A DNA stretch of 64,000 nt from Phyto melanocephala (taxonomy: Eukaryota; Arthropoda; Insecta; Diptera; Rhinophoridae): NCBI GenBank assembly GCA_941918925.1, contig OW799234.1, positions 115,915,128 through 115,979,127 of the forward strand, given 5' to 3'. The notes beneath the pieces were generated by a model. It had not been told where the DNA came from, did no database searches, and worked only from the letters and a program-made list of their open reading frames with translations. A program made the translations under genes and the position numbers. This document shows positions 11,179 to 20,929 of the stretch, in pieces (the first letter of the stretch is position 1; every line of letters starts with the position of its first letter).

Positions 11179-11349
11179 TTTTTGGCTCATCTGTGATTCG
11201 ATGCCACATTTATTCTAACGGGTACGTATGCACGTATTTTATATGGGATGAACAACAATTGTTATTGCATGACTACACGTTGTGAAGGGTATATAAGATT
11301 CGGCACGGCCGAATATAGCACTGTTACTTGTTTCAATTACAACTATTAA

Positions 11350-12126
11350 TTTTTATACCCTTCACCTGTGGTGCACAAGGGTATATATAGCTTTGTCATT
11401 CCGTTTGTAATTTCTACAATTTTCATTTCCGACCCCATAAAGTATATATTTTCTGAAAGCTTATGAATAGAGGAGTCGATTAAGCTCTGACCGTCTGTCC
11501 GTCTGCCCGTCTGTCCGTCTGCCCGTCTGTCCGTGTGTTGGTTGAAATCAACTTTTAGAAGCAACTATATGTTCCTCAGATCTCTATATGGTATCAATCT
11601 CTTGGAAATATTCAGGAATGAATCGCTATTGAATTTCAGCACAATCGCCCAATAACTTTCTGAGATATGAGCAAAAAACCACGACCACCTCGTTTTTTTA
11701 CACAATTACAACAACAACATACATACATAAATATATGTAAAAACCATACAAATAAAGAAGAAATTACAAAAAGAAAAAATATTAAAAATAAAAAAAAAAA
11801 TAATAAAAAAAATTACAAAAAAAAATTTTAAAATAATTTAAAAAAAATTTTTAAAAATTTTTTAAAAATTTGTTTAAAAAAATTTTTTAAAAAAATTAAA
11901 AAAAATATATAAAAAAAATAATAACGAAATATAAATAATATATTAAATAAAATAAAATTTTTTTGGCTCAGCTGGGATTCGATGCCACATTTATTCTAAC
12001 CAGTATAGACATATGTACGTATTTGATATGAGATGAATGGTGATACAAACAATTGTTATTGCATGACTACACGTTGTGAAGGGTATATAAGATTCGGCAT
12101 GGCCGAATATAGCACTGTTACTTGTT
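11350..12126 (+). mobile_element. HINE (family A), complete unit
   Basis: An uninterrupted unit: TTTTATACCCTTCACC start, AAAGTATATATTTTCTG block, GTCTGCCCGTCTGTCC microsatellite (11,492-11,533), CACCTCG segment, ACAACAACATACATACATA run, A/T core, then GTGAAGGGTATATAAGATTC, a palindrome and the CTTGTT end. The subterminal inverted pair TATACCCTTCAC/GTGAAGGGTATA is intact. It is non-coding; the short minus-strand frame across its 5' half has no family resemblance. Confidence 0.8.
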
Positions 12127-12230
12127 ATTTAATTAATAGTATCATTTTGATGATTGGAGAAAAAATTAGACATTTTTTTAATTAGTAGTATTAATTTCGT
12201 AATTAAAATTCATATATATTTTTTTCTGTG

Positions 12231-12359
12231 TATGTATAAAATAAGTGCACATATCAATTATTAAATCAATACTTTCATAATCATTATTTTCAATATCATC
12301 ACTGGTATTTGTGTTTTTACTGTGGTACATTTCTTTTGAATTAAATCTTTTTAACATAT
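12231..12359. other. Spacer between family D element and hAT remnant
   Basis: Mostly AT-rich. Some of it may be the extreme C-terminal or 3' region of the adjacent minus-strand hAT remnant, but nothing specific was seen. Confidence 0.3.
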
Positions 12360-13046
12360 CTACTGTTGTCCTAAATTCATTACAAAAATTTTGTTTACAT
12401 TCATATATGATATAATTATCAGTAAAGAATTAAGAAGTTCGTATTGCATTTTGTTTCTCAATTTAGTTTTGACACAGTTCGTTACAGAAAAAATTCTTTC
12501 AACGCAAGCATTGCTTGTAGGAACTGTTAAAATATTAAGAACGGCCATTAAGAACTCTTTGAAGTGGTAAGTACCAGCAGCATCGTGGTAATCATATACT
12601 TTAGGCCAGAACTCGTACAGGCTTTTTGGTACTTCATTATTAAAATATTGGTTCCAATTTATAAAAAGAAGTTTGCCCCACTGCGTTTCATAAACACCAA
12701 GTGCGATATTGCAGTCCATAAATTTTGCTAAAATTTGTTGCATTACAGAAAATTTAGCTTGTGGTAAAGAGTTGCAGCATTTAGAAATCGAGAAATGATT
12801 ATAGACTTGGAAAATAAGCATGTTTTCTGGAAGCCTATCAAGCATTTCTGATAATAACTTCTTTAAATATAGAAACCAACTTTGTTTCAAAATCAACGTT
12901 TCAGTTGCATTTAAAACAAATTTTTTTAATTCAGTTTGAAATTCTGCACCAAAATCAATGTTTTCCAAATTTAAAAAGGAGTTGTCTGAATGAATTGCCG
13001 CTTTTAAAATTTTTATTAATCCATCGCAATGTTCTGTGCTATACAT
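12360..13046 (-). pseudogene. hAT-superfamily transposase, C-terminal part
   Basis: This 228-codon open frame matches the C-terminal third of hAT transposases. Residues about 147-215 form the hAT dimerisation domain: FWPKVYDYHDAAGTYHFKEF, then LTVPTSNACVERIFSVTN (residues 173-190), then VKTKLRNKM (192-200) and LLNSLLII. Known family role: this domain mediates transposase oligomerisation and contributes the last catalytic helix, with an acidic residue in the (E/C)ERIFS context, here E183. The N-terminal BED zinc finger and the first catalytic aspartates are missing. Full hAT transposases usually have about 500-700 residues, so this is a truncated copy. No matching TIRs were located. The apparent initiator is internal and probably meaningless. 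It could be a domesticated fragment, but nothing supports that. Confidence 0.8.
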
Positions 13047-13049
13047 TGA

Positions 13050-14095
13050 TCTATATGTTGATCTGACAATGGCTGCATATAGAGAAGCGTAGCAATGAAT
13101 ATTTTATAAAGCATGAAATATAAACTTATTTTTTGATTTCCTTATTAATAATAAAATTGATAAATCACTTAAGAAATCAATTATGCCTAACTATAGTATA
13201 AGGCAATAATAAAACAATACTTCATATATGTACATATAAGGCTAAGTTTTTTAGCATTATAAAAGAATGTTAGAGGGGAAAGGGTTGTAAAAGAATTTTA
13301 CAAAAACTAAAAAAATAACTACACACGTGTAAGACTACAAACATAAGAAATTTTTTATAAAAACCACCAAAGGAAATGGTGTGGTAGTATATTGATTCTG
13401 TCGTTCCGTTTGCAGCAGATCAAAATAATAATTATAGACCCCATAAGGTATAAATTTTTGGAGTTCTGGTTTCATTTTAGGACGATCAAGCTATGTCTGT
13501 TTATTTGTTGAGGGCTCCTACAAATATTTCTAGTACATCAGAAATGTTTTCTCTATGGACAAAGATTTTGAAAGAAATATTTAAGTTAAATTCATTAGCA
13601 GAAATAACTTTAACGTCTACTTCTCACATATTCTGCTATTAATGAAATTCAAGAGCTTATAAAATCGACAAAAGTATATGTATTGGATGATAAAGGTTTG
13701 GTGAGAAGCGAAACAAAAAATTTGGAAAAAAAAGAATCAGTAATGGATTATTTAAGTTGAATTCAAACAATTAATTAATTTGTAACAACCTCTAGATACG
13801 AAATTATACTCTTCAGTTTACAAAGAAATACAACATTGCTGTTTAAAAGAGTTAGTAGTATCACTACTAATGTTGAAATACTTAAGGTTTCATAAGACTA
13901 AATTTAAGACAATAAATTGATAGCAAATCGAAGTTACACAAAGAGAGTAATAATAATATTTCAGTATAAAGAGATTTTTCCATAGCGATTACTGTTAATA
14001 ATAAAATAATGAATTTTGTGCTATAAAAGTAATAAACAAAATTGGTGTTGGGTATAAAAAATTCGACACAGCCAAATACAGTGCTTTTACTTGTT
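13050..14095 (+). mobile_element. HINE (family C) with its left flank, inverted relative to 22,873-24,025
   Basis: The HINE proper begins near 13,363 (ACCACCAAAGGAAATGGTG) and ends at GGGTATAAAAAATTCGACAC...CTTTTACTTGTT (14,095). It contains TCGTTCCGTTTGCAGCAGATC and GACCCCATAAGGTATAAATT. Both it and the 310 bp to its left (from GTTGATCTGACAATGGC at 13,057) recur inverted at 22,873-24,025. The duplicated block is therefore larger than the HINE alone. It is AT-rich and non-coding. Confidence 0.7.
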
Positions 14096-14705
14096 ATACC
14101 CGCCACCAAAAAAATGGTGGGGGTATATTCATTTTGTCATTCCGTTTGTAACACATCGAAATATCCATTTTAGACCCCATAAAGTATATATATTCTAAAT
14201 CGGGGTTTGATTTTATGACGATCTAGCTATGTCCGTCCGTCTGTCCGTCTGTTGAAAGCACGATAGAGGTCGCACCGAAAAAGCTAGGGGGCTCAAATTT
14301 TGCCAGAATCTTTCTTATAGACAAGGTTTGTTTGGTATTGAAAACGGGCTAAATCGGAATATTAGGAAGAGAGTTATAGTTCGACAAGCAAGAGTAGGTC
14401 GAAAAAACCGTGTCCTTCGAACATCGAATAAAATGGAATTGTGTCCAAACGCCTTAACGTAGACTCATGAAACTTCGAATATATATTTCCTGGGTAAAGA
14501 CAATATTTTCCCCCGAAAATTGTCTACATCTATGCATTAAGAGAGGAGTTATCGATCAAAATGTACGAAAATTTATACCGCACAGTGTATTTTTCGGTAT
14601 ATTTAAAAACAAAAACGTCATAAAAGCAACAAAATTGAATGTACGACTCTGAAATTTTGCACACTTTGCTTTTTGGTGAAAGGCTTTTCTGTAACGGAAA
14701 ATTAA

Positions 14706-15170
14706 TGTGCCACGCCCACTTTTACGCCCACCTCCAATATAACGATTTACCTCAAATTCATATAATTTCTCTATTAATAAAGATTTTGGAATAATAAAGG
14801 GCTATATTGAAACACCTTGGTTGTACTCATTCGAGAAAATGACTTTGACACGCCTACTCTAACGCCCACTTTTCACGTTATCTAAAGTTAATGAAATTTA
14901 AATGCTCATAAAACCGCCAAAATTAGAGGTATGATGATAAAATTTGCTACGTTTATCCCCCTAGGCAATTTCATTACTGTGCCAAAAAATTAAGGTGACA
15001 CGCCCACTTTTACGCCCACCTCCCATATAACGTTTTACCTAAAATTCATATAATTTCTCTATTAATAAAGATTTTGGAATAATAAAGGACTATATTGAAA
15101 CACCTAAGTTGTACTCATTAGCAAAAACAACTTTGACACGCCTACTATAACGCCCACTTTCACTTTTGAA
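14706..15170 (+). repeat. Internal tandem duplication of the GCCCAC module
   Basis: A block of about 165 bp, from CACGCCCACTTTTACGCCCA through ATTTCTCTATTAATAAAG to CGCCTACT...CGCCCACTTT, occurs at about 14,708 and again at about 15,000. A weaker third relative lies at 15,925-16,060. Such module expansion explains the length of this copy. Confidence 0.75.
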
Positions 15171-15564
15171 TTGTGTCCAGACGCATAAACGTAGTCATGA
15201 AACTTTGAATATATATTTATCGAGTCAAAAGAATATTTTTCCCTGAAAATCGCGTAAATTTATGAATTATGAAAAGAGTTATAGATAAAAATGTACGAAA
15301 AATGTAATAAAACTGACAAAACTATATGTACGATTCTGAAATTTTGCAAACATGGCTTTTTGGTCAAAGTCTTCGTTATAACGGAAAATAGATGTGCCAC
15401 GCACACTTTTTTCCTTAAATTTTTATAAAAATATATTAGTCATATATATTACCATTTATTCATCTTACACTGCGCCATTTATTGTACTGTAGCTAAATAT
15501 AAGATAAAGATGATAAGATAGATGACTCTACTAGCAACTACTAGATGGCATGCTAACAACTTAT

Positions 15565-15890
15565 GCTTATGTTCTCCTGAAGTTATGCTCTATTAAAAAT
15601 GGGAATTTAGGAAATTTTTGACCTAAGTAAAAAAAAATTATCTCTAAACATTATAAACAATTTATTTTCATGTACTAATGGCTAACAAATTTTAAAATTA
15701 TACAAAACTTATTTCGTTTGAAAATCTTTTAAAAGCAAAATGTTATAGAAGTTTAAAAATCAAAATCTTACTAATAAATTTCCCGTTTTAGAAAAATGCT
15801 GAGAATGTATATTTTGAATCACCCTGTGGCCCTTACAATTTAACCACCCTCTACAAGAGCATAACTTCAGGAGAACATAAGATAACAAAA
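15565..15890. repeat. Hairpin-bounded insert in the HINE
   Basis: CTTATGTTCTCCTGAAGTTA followed by TGCTCT at 15,565-15,590 is mirrored by AGAGCATAACTTCAGGAGAA then CATAAG near 15,857-15,882. The right side also carries GGCCCTTACAATTTAACCAC, like the right end of the mariner-type MITE. It may be a MITE remnant captured by a flanking inversion. Confidence 0.5.
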
Positions 15891-16098
15891 ATAAATTAGC
15901 ACTATTTCGTAGATAAAACTTTCCTCTTAAATTCATGTAATTTCTCTATGAATAAAGATTTTGGAATACTAAAGGACTATATTAAAATATCTAAGTTATG
16001 TTTATTAGCAGAAACTTTATTGACACGCGTATTTTAATGGCCACTTTCATTGAAAGACTAAATTTACGAAAACATTTTACTAGCATACCGAAGTTATA

Positions 16099-16705
16099 AT
16101 GGGTGGTTTTATTTTAAGGGACTATGTTGATTTTGAATAAAATTATTATGAAATTATTATCATTTATTTTTATAATGATAATATTTGTATGCTTCAATTA
16201 TGTATGGAACAAAATATCGGCCAAATGGCCCCCCAACCTAGGCGGCACACCACGATCCGATAGTCCAAATTTTCAATGACACTGTTGATGCTCGATTGGT
16301 GGGCACGATGATGAGTCGAGGTTGCTTGCTCTTTTGCCACGTTATCGTGAAAAACAGCAATGTTTCCCATTCAACGAACTAAGATGGCATTCACAGATGT
16401 TTTCACATTTCATACAGACCTGCTTTGCAGACATTTAAATATTTTTTACAATTCTCACGATAGTGGACGAATTCGAACGATTATGTTGACCAAAAAAATC
16501 ACGAAGTGCACAAAATGCATTTTGATTTGAACGCCCATTTTTACAAAAATCTTTAATATTTAAAAGCGTTGCTCGATTGCGTATCTTTCCAAGGTTCAAA
16601 TTGAGTTAGTCTGAGATTAAGAAATGTCAAATGAAATACAAGAAAAAAGTTGAAGTTTAGGTGTGGTTCACCTTCAACATGGACCCTTAAAATTTAACCA
16701 CCCTC
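16099..16705. mobile_element. Mariner-like MITE, second copy
   Basis: The left end GGGTGGTTTTATTTTAAGGG and right end CCCTTAAAATTTAACCACCC are inverted, with TA on both sides (16,097-16,098 and 16,706-16,707). The interior shares GGCCAAATGGCC, TTGATGCTCGATTG and CTCTTTTGCCAC with the copy at 2,721-3,340. It sits at the same HINE position as that copy. Confidence 0.7.
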
Positions 16706-16951
16706 TACAAAGAAAGTGATACATATTTTATTAGAAAGAGATTATTCTATAGCGATTAACAAAATAATAAATATTGTGCTTTAGATGTACACAAAATTGG
16801 TGGTGGGTATAAAAGATTCGGCACAGCCGAATATAGTGCTCTTACTTGTTTTTTCTTTCAATTTGTTATAAATGTACGAAAATTGTACAAATAGTAGCAG
16901 TTTATTTTAATAACTAAAGAGTTGAGGTTATTCACTGTTTAATTAATAAAA

Positions 16952-17728
16952 ATGGTTATATTAAACAATATTTTCAAATATTTCAAAATGTTAATAATTA
17001 TCCACTTAGTTCTGTTGAAAGTGAATTTTAGTTATTCTGAAATCAAACCACGCATTTTTGGAGGCAATATTACTGACATTAAGAACGCAACTTTCGTAGT
17101 CCAAGTATTGATTAAGAATGAATCATTATGTGGTGGAACTTTAGTAACACGGAAATTAGTTATAACTGCGGCTCACTGTGTGCAGAAGCTGCAACCTAAA
17201 GATTTAAAAGTAGTAGCTGGAGCTACTTATATAAATAAGGAAAACGTGAAAGAAAGCGTAAAAGATATCATTATACATGACAAATACCTTTATGTTGAAG
17301 GTGGATGGGACGTGGCAGCGTTAAAATTATGTCGTGCGGTTTCTGGTTCAAACATATTTCCTATTAAATTGTGTTCTAAACAATTTGATCGACATGACGA
17401 AATTCATATATATGGCTGGGGAGCAGAGTATCATCGTAAAGCAAATTCCCAACAGTTAAAAACGGCAACGATAAGAGTTATTGACCACTGTAAATGTGCG
17501 AAAATATATCAACATTCCGTTGGAGACCACTTAAGCGAATCGATATTCTGCGCCGCCATACTCGGTGAGAAAGATGCCTGTACTGGTGATTCAGGCGGTC
17601 CCGCGGTTATAAATGAAGAACTTTGTGGTGTTATATCGGCGGGTTCTGGGTGTGGTAATGTTAAATATCCTGGTCTATATACAAATGTGCTGAAAGTGAA
17701 AAGCTTTATAGAAAATTTATATGAATAG
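16952..17728 (+). CDS. Secreted trypsin-like serine protease (S1A family)
   Basis: A complete, intronless 258-residue protein. Residues about 13-30 form a hydrophobic signal peptide. Cleavage after Arg34 (KPR|IFGG) would activate the zymogen; family members usually read IVGG, so Phe at position 2 is a mild departure. The catalytic triad is complete: His75 in ITAAHC, Asp120 in GGWDVAALKL, Ser214 in CTGDSGGP. Asp208 occupies the primary-pocket site (chymotrypsin position 189), so cleavage after Lys or Arg is expected. The usual Trp215 is Ala (VISAGSGCG). Cysteines 60/76 and 210/234 fit conserved disulphides, while Cys127, 141, 180, 182, 200 and 225 suggest one or more extra pairings. The start is ATG in AAAAATGG; Met13 is an alternative that leaves the signal peptide intact. 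It is the only intact host-like gene here and is flanked by transposons, so a tandem-family or retrogene origin is possible. The substrate is unknown. Confidence 0.9.
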   Translation: MVILNNIFKYFKMLIIIHLVLLKVNFSYSEIKPRIFGGNITDIKNATFVVQVLIKNESLCGGTLVTRKLVITAAHCVQKLQPKDLKVVAGATYINKENVKESVKDIIIHDKYLYVEGGWDVAALKLCRAVSGSNIFPIKLCSKQFDRHDEIHIYGWGAEYHRKANSQQLKTATIRVIDHCKCAKIYQHSVGDHLSESIFCAAILGEKDACTGDSGGPAVINEELCGVISAGSGCGNVKYPGLYTNVLKVKSFIENLYE

Positions 17729-18650
17729 AAAATTCTATAAAAATTAAAAAAAAAATTTTTTCTCAAAACTATCGTTTGTTTTATTATTTATGGCTTTTTA
17801 TATTGTATATGTGTATATAGAAGCACGGATTCAACTTACGTGCTTGGGGAGTTTTTATAAAAATAATGAATTTTTTGTTTTATGGCTGGCAAAACTATTA
17901 TTTATCGAAAAAAAAAATTGGGTTTTGTGGTTGTGGTAAGGTAAGTTGGGGGTAGGGAGATCGATTATTCGACTTTTTCCAAAAACTGGTTTTCAGGTAT
18001 TCCGAATAGTTGCTACTTAAAAAGAATCGATTTTCAGTTAAGCAGTTAAGGGTGAAAAGGTTTTACTCCAATAAACTATAACGTAATAATCAAGCTAGTT
18101 ATTGAAATAAATATATTATTAAAACAAAATCAAAACAATTCACAAAGATAAAGAAAAAACAAAATATGTATACTGTAGTCATGACTGAAATTTTTAAAGA
18201 ATTTTTGCTTTGAAATATTATGGGAACATATTTATACAGTTATACATAGATATGCATATAAACATATGCCCTTTCATTAATAAAATGATATATGCATATG
18301 TAGGTGATGACTAAGCATACATATGTGAGGTCGCATTATTCAATTAAAATAATAATAATTAAAAATTGTGTTTCTTAGTTGCTTCTTTTAAAATAATTTT
18401 TTAGAAACAAAATGCAGTTAAAATGTTTAAAAGTGTGTTTATATGTTGGTTTCTTTTGATTTTATGAAACTTGACATTGAAAATGAACTTTCTTTTAACA
18501 TACATGCTGGACTTATAGAATATAAGGCACAAAGTAATCGTTTTAGTATTTCAGATCACTTATGGCACTCATCTAAATAAAACAAATCGTCCAAAATGCG
18601 TTCTTTATGATTGACTTTTATGTGCATATATATTTTATAGTACTGTTCAG
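17729..18650. other. Downstream region of the protease gene, no recognised feature
   Basis: AATAAA is not obvious close to the stop codon; ATTAAA at about 17,742 is a possible polyadenylation signal. The rest is AT-rich with several ATATGCATAT-type runs near 18,250-18,330 and no coding signal. Confidence 0.4.
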
Positions 18651-18658
18651 CTCATAAC

Positions 18659-18777
18659 AATAACCGGTTTCTTTGTACTAAAATAACCGGTTTATTCGAT
18701 ATTCAAAAAAATGTAATTTTAAAATAGTTGGCCAAAACTTAAATAACCGGTTAAAGGTGGGCGAATAATAACCGTTT
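18659..18777. promoter_or_regulatory. Cluster of AACCGGTT motifs
   Basis: AATAACCGGTT occurs at about 18,659, 18,682 and 18,742, and a degenerate AATAACCGTTTG at 18,766. AACCGGTT is the known palindromic consensus of the Grainyhead transcription factor of flies. Whether this is regulatory or just a repeat beside the retrotransposon copy cannot be told from sequence alone. Confidence 0.35.
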
Positions 18778-19879
18778 GTTATTATATAGTTGTTGTTGCT
18801 TAAATATGTTTTTTTCTTCTCCTCCAGATCTGGGCTTGTACATATAAATTAGGATAATCATAAAATATTATCTGTTAAAAATAAATTTAAAGTACAAACA
18901 CAGTTTTGTTCGCAATTAAAAAACTAGTAAGAGTGCTCTATTTGGCTGGGCAGATTTTGATTATGCCCTTCACCATCATACACATTGGTAAAATGACCAC
19001 ATCGTAGCCTGGTCTAAATATCGTATTTCATATTATACGCCATTTTCTTTATTATCTTCGATGCTATCTTTGATTTTAAATGTTAACTTAGTTAACTAAA
19101 TTTACTAGTCAACTCATTTCATTTAATACACATATTGATGGAGCTAAGAAAGTAATCTGCTATTTTGTTTTCGATGTGATCTTGAATTTTATTCCAATGT
19201 TGTAGTGGATGAAAGGGACAGAGCCGTAACTACTGTATTTGACCTACATTTTATAGAGGATGGCATCTTGAACTTAAACTTTTTTATAGTTTACTGTATT
19301 CTTGTGGCCAAGCATTTTTTCTTTAATACCGGGATTGAAGGAGTTGGAGGTTGTGTACAGCTTGCAATTTGGTGTCACTATCGTGGCCAAAAATTATTTA
19401 GAAGTTTAAAAAACTTCATGTTCATATATAAAAAAATTAGATATTCCTTTTTAAATAATCTTAGTCTATTAGTGACCGATTTATTCAAATCCATTGTCTG
19501 TTTGTCAACTTTTAGAGATCTGTATGTGGTATAAATCTTTTAAAAATATCCGCGAAAATATATACGACTGCCTCTGTTTTTTTCCCAGGTTTTTACTACA
19601 ACAATAAAATTTTTCACCCATAGCCTCCAGGGTTATTTGCAAAAAATCGTCGTAGATTCCCAGAAGCTGCTACTGCAGTTGATGATGATGTATAAGAATC
19701 GCCTCTAAAAAGTATATTTTAAAGGGTTACACCTACATATGCATATATTATTTAATATTATATTTCTATGATTAAAGCTCAATATTCTAATGAATTAAGA
19801 ACTTTTAATAGCTATTTTAATAATATCTCATGTTCAGTTCTTTACATAACTTCTGTTAAAGTCCGTAGTTTTTCTTCAA

Positions 19880-20122
19880 TTGAAAAATTTAACAATACTA
19901 TCGCTACTCAATACGATCGCTGTTCAAGGAACCTGGGTAAATAAACTCTTGATTCAGTTGTATAGCATCGTTGGATGTAATGCCATACATTGTTGTAGAT
20001 CTGATTGCTATGGTGGGAATTCAGTTTTTGTTCATAAGAAATTGAAGTATAAAATCGAAATTTGTGAGAGTATTCATTTGGTTGATGCAGTCATCTTGTC
20101 TCTAGGCGAAGTTAAACGGTAA
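19880..20122 (+). pseudogene. Non-LTR endonuclease fragment, copy 2
   Basis: About 80 open codons, nearly identical to those at 1,156-1,398: the GTW motif, CRSDCYGGNSVFVHKKL, and VDAVILSLGEV. The family function is target-DNA nicking. Differences between the two copies include single residues (for example IEICESIHLVD here against HEICESIHFVD), which shows independent decay after duplication. No in-frame connection to the reverse transcriptase segment downstream was found. Confidence 0.55.
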
Positions 20123-20929
20123 AGCTATTGTATAGAAATTATAATGTTTTGTAAATCTCCAATATGATTTTTCGTCGTATTGTCATATAAACAAGAAGCC
20201 ATGACTTTAGTGAAGAAAATCGTTTATATTATGATTACGAATGTCTTAAAAGTAATGTTCAAACTAAATTGACGCTGACACAGTAATCTGGTGATCCATC
20301 CACTGATACAATATTATTAATTTCGTGCCTCGAAAATGTTGTAAGAAATAATACAAAGGAGAAAAATGTTCAAAAAAATTTATAAAAAGGTCATCAAACT
20401 CTGGATTACTTAATGGAAATTAAAAAAAAAAAATAATTAATCTAAAACTAATCCGTTGAGGGCTAAAAGCAAAAAAGCAGATAATGAAAATATAAGAAAA
20501 ACAGTAAAGGGGCATGTAGAGAATCTATGAATAAGTTTTAAAGGAATTGTTGAGAAGATGTAAAAGACTATCGATCACAAAATTGGAAGTTTATAAATAA
20601 AGCGCTTGGGAGAATTTCGCCACGGTCAATACCAATTATGCATGATAATGGTTGATAAAAAAAATTTCTAAAGATTTGGAATATGTATAATTTACTAAAT
20701 CTGTAACCAGTTTAAGGTCGCAACATCGAGGTTTGGCATATTCGATGCGCAATAAGATTTAACTATAATTACACAACTCTAGTTGAGATGAAAAGTGTTA
20801 TATTATAATTGTTGCCCAACAAGAGTTATGGTCACCACAGTAATATAAATATAAAAATACTATTAGGGGATGGGGATGTGAATGAAATAATACCATACCT
20901 TGGGAATGTTTATAATAATATTATAAGCA

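Larger units (their letters stand above)
9703..11332 (+). mobile_element. HINE (family A), interrupted by an inverted copy of itself
   Basis: The 5' end is TTTTATACCCTTCACCTGTG. The AAAGTATATATTTTCTG block and a GTCC/GTCTGTCCGTCTG microsatellite (9,850-9,895) follow, then the sequence breaks off at 10,097. It resumes at about 10,850 with ACCAAACAAAAAAAATTAC and runs through A/T-only sequence to the hairpin (GATTCGGCACGGCCGAATAT) and CTTGTT at 11,332. The uninterrupted unit at 11,350-12,126 confirms the join. The features match INE-1/DINE-1-type Helentron derivatives. Confidence 0.8.
8670..12230. mobile_element. CACAG-ended DNA element (family D), copy 1, with nested HINEs
   Basis: The element starts CACAGAAAAAAAATAATCC and ends in the complementary CTGTG at 12,226-12,230. 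The 6-bp direct repeat TATGTA flanks it at 8,664-8,669 and 12,231-12,236. A second, inverted copy at 60,914-62,902 shares both termini and interior blocks such as TTTCGAAGGATAAA near 8,871 and TATATAAGTAATGAAATG near 9,456. The shared block 8,870-8,945 could be a short exon, with a GT-like donor after TCTGGTAG. No transposase is recognisable. The interior from 9,703 on was later filled by three HINEs. Confidence 0.65.
14094..16850 (+). mobile_element. Full-length HINE (family B, INE-1/DINE-1-like)
   Basis: The 5' end is TTATACCCGCCACC. The block GACCCCATAAAGTATATATA, a GTCCGTCCGTCTGTCC microsatellite (14,231-14,252), repeated GCCACGCCCACTTTTACGCC modules, and the 3' end GGTGGGTATAAAAGATTCGG then CTTACTTGTT (16,850) follow. 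This order (TATACCC, AAAGTATATATATTC, GTCTGTCC run, CACGCCCAC blocks, hairpin, CTTGTT) is the layout I know from Drosophila INE-1/DINE-1. Two insertions lie inside: a hairpin-flanked segment at 15,565-15,890 and a mariner-like MITE at 16,099-16,705. At about 2.1 kb without them it is longer than typical DINE-1. Confidence 0.8.

Noticed and set aside
17509..17766. Minus-strand 85-codon frame over the protease 3' end
   Set aside because: Antisense shadow of the protease, with a composition rich in P and S caused by reading the reverse frame.
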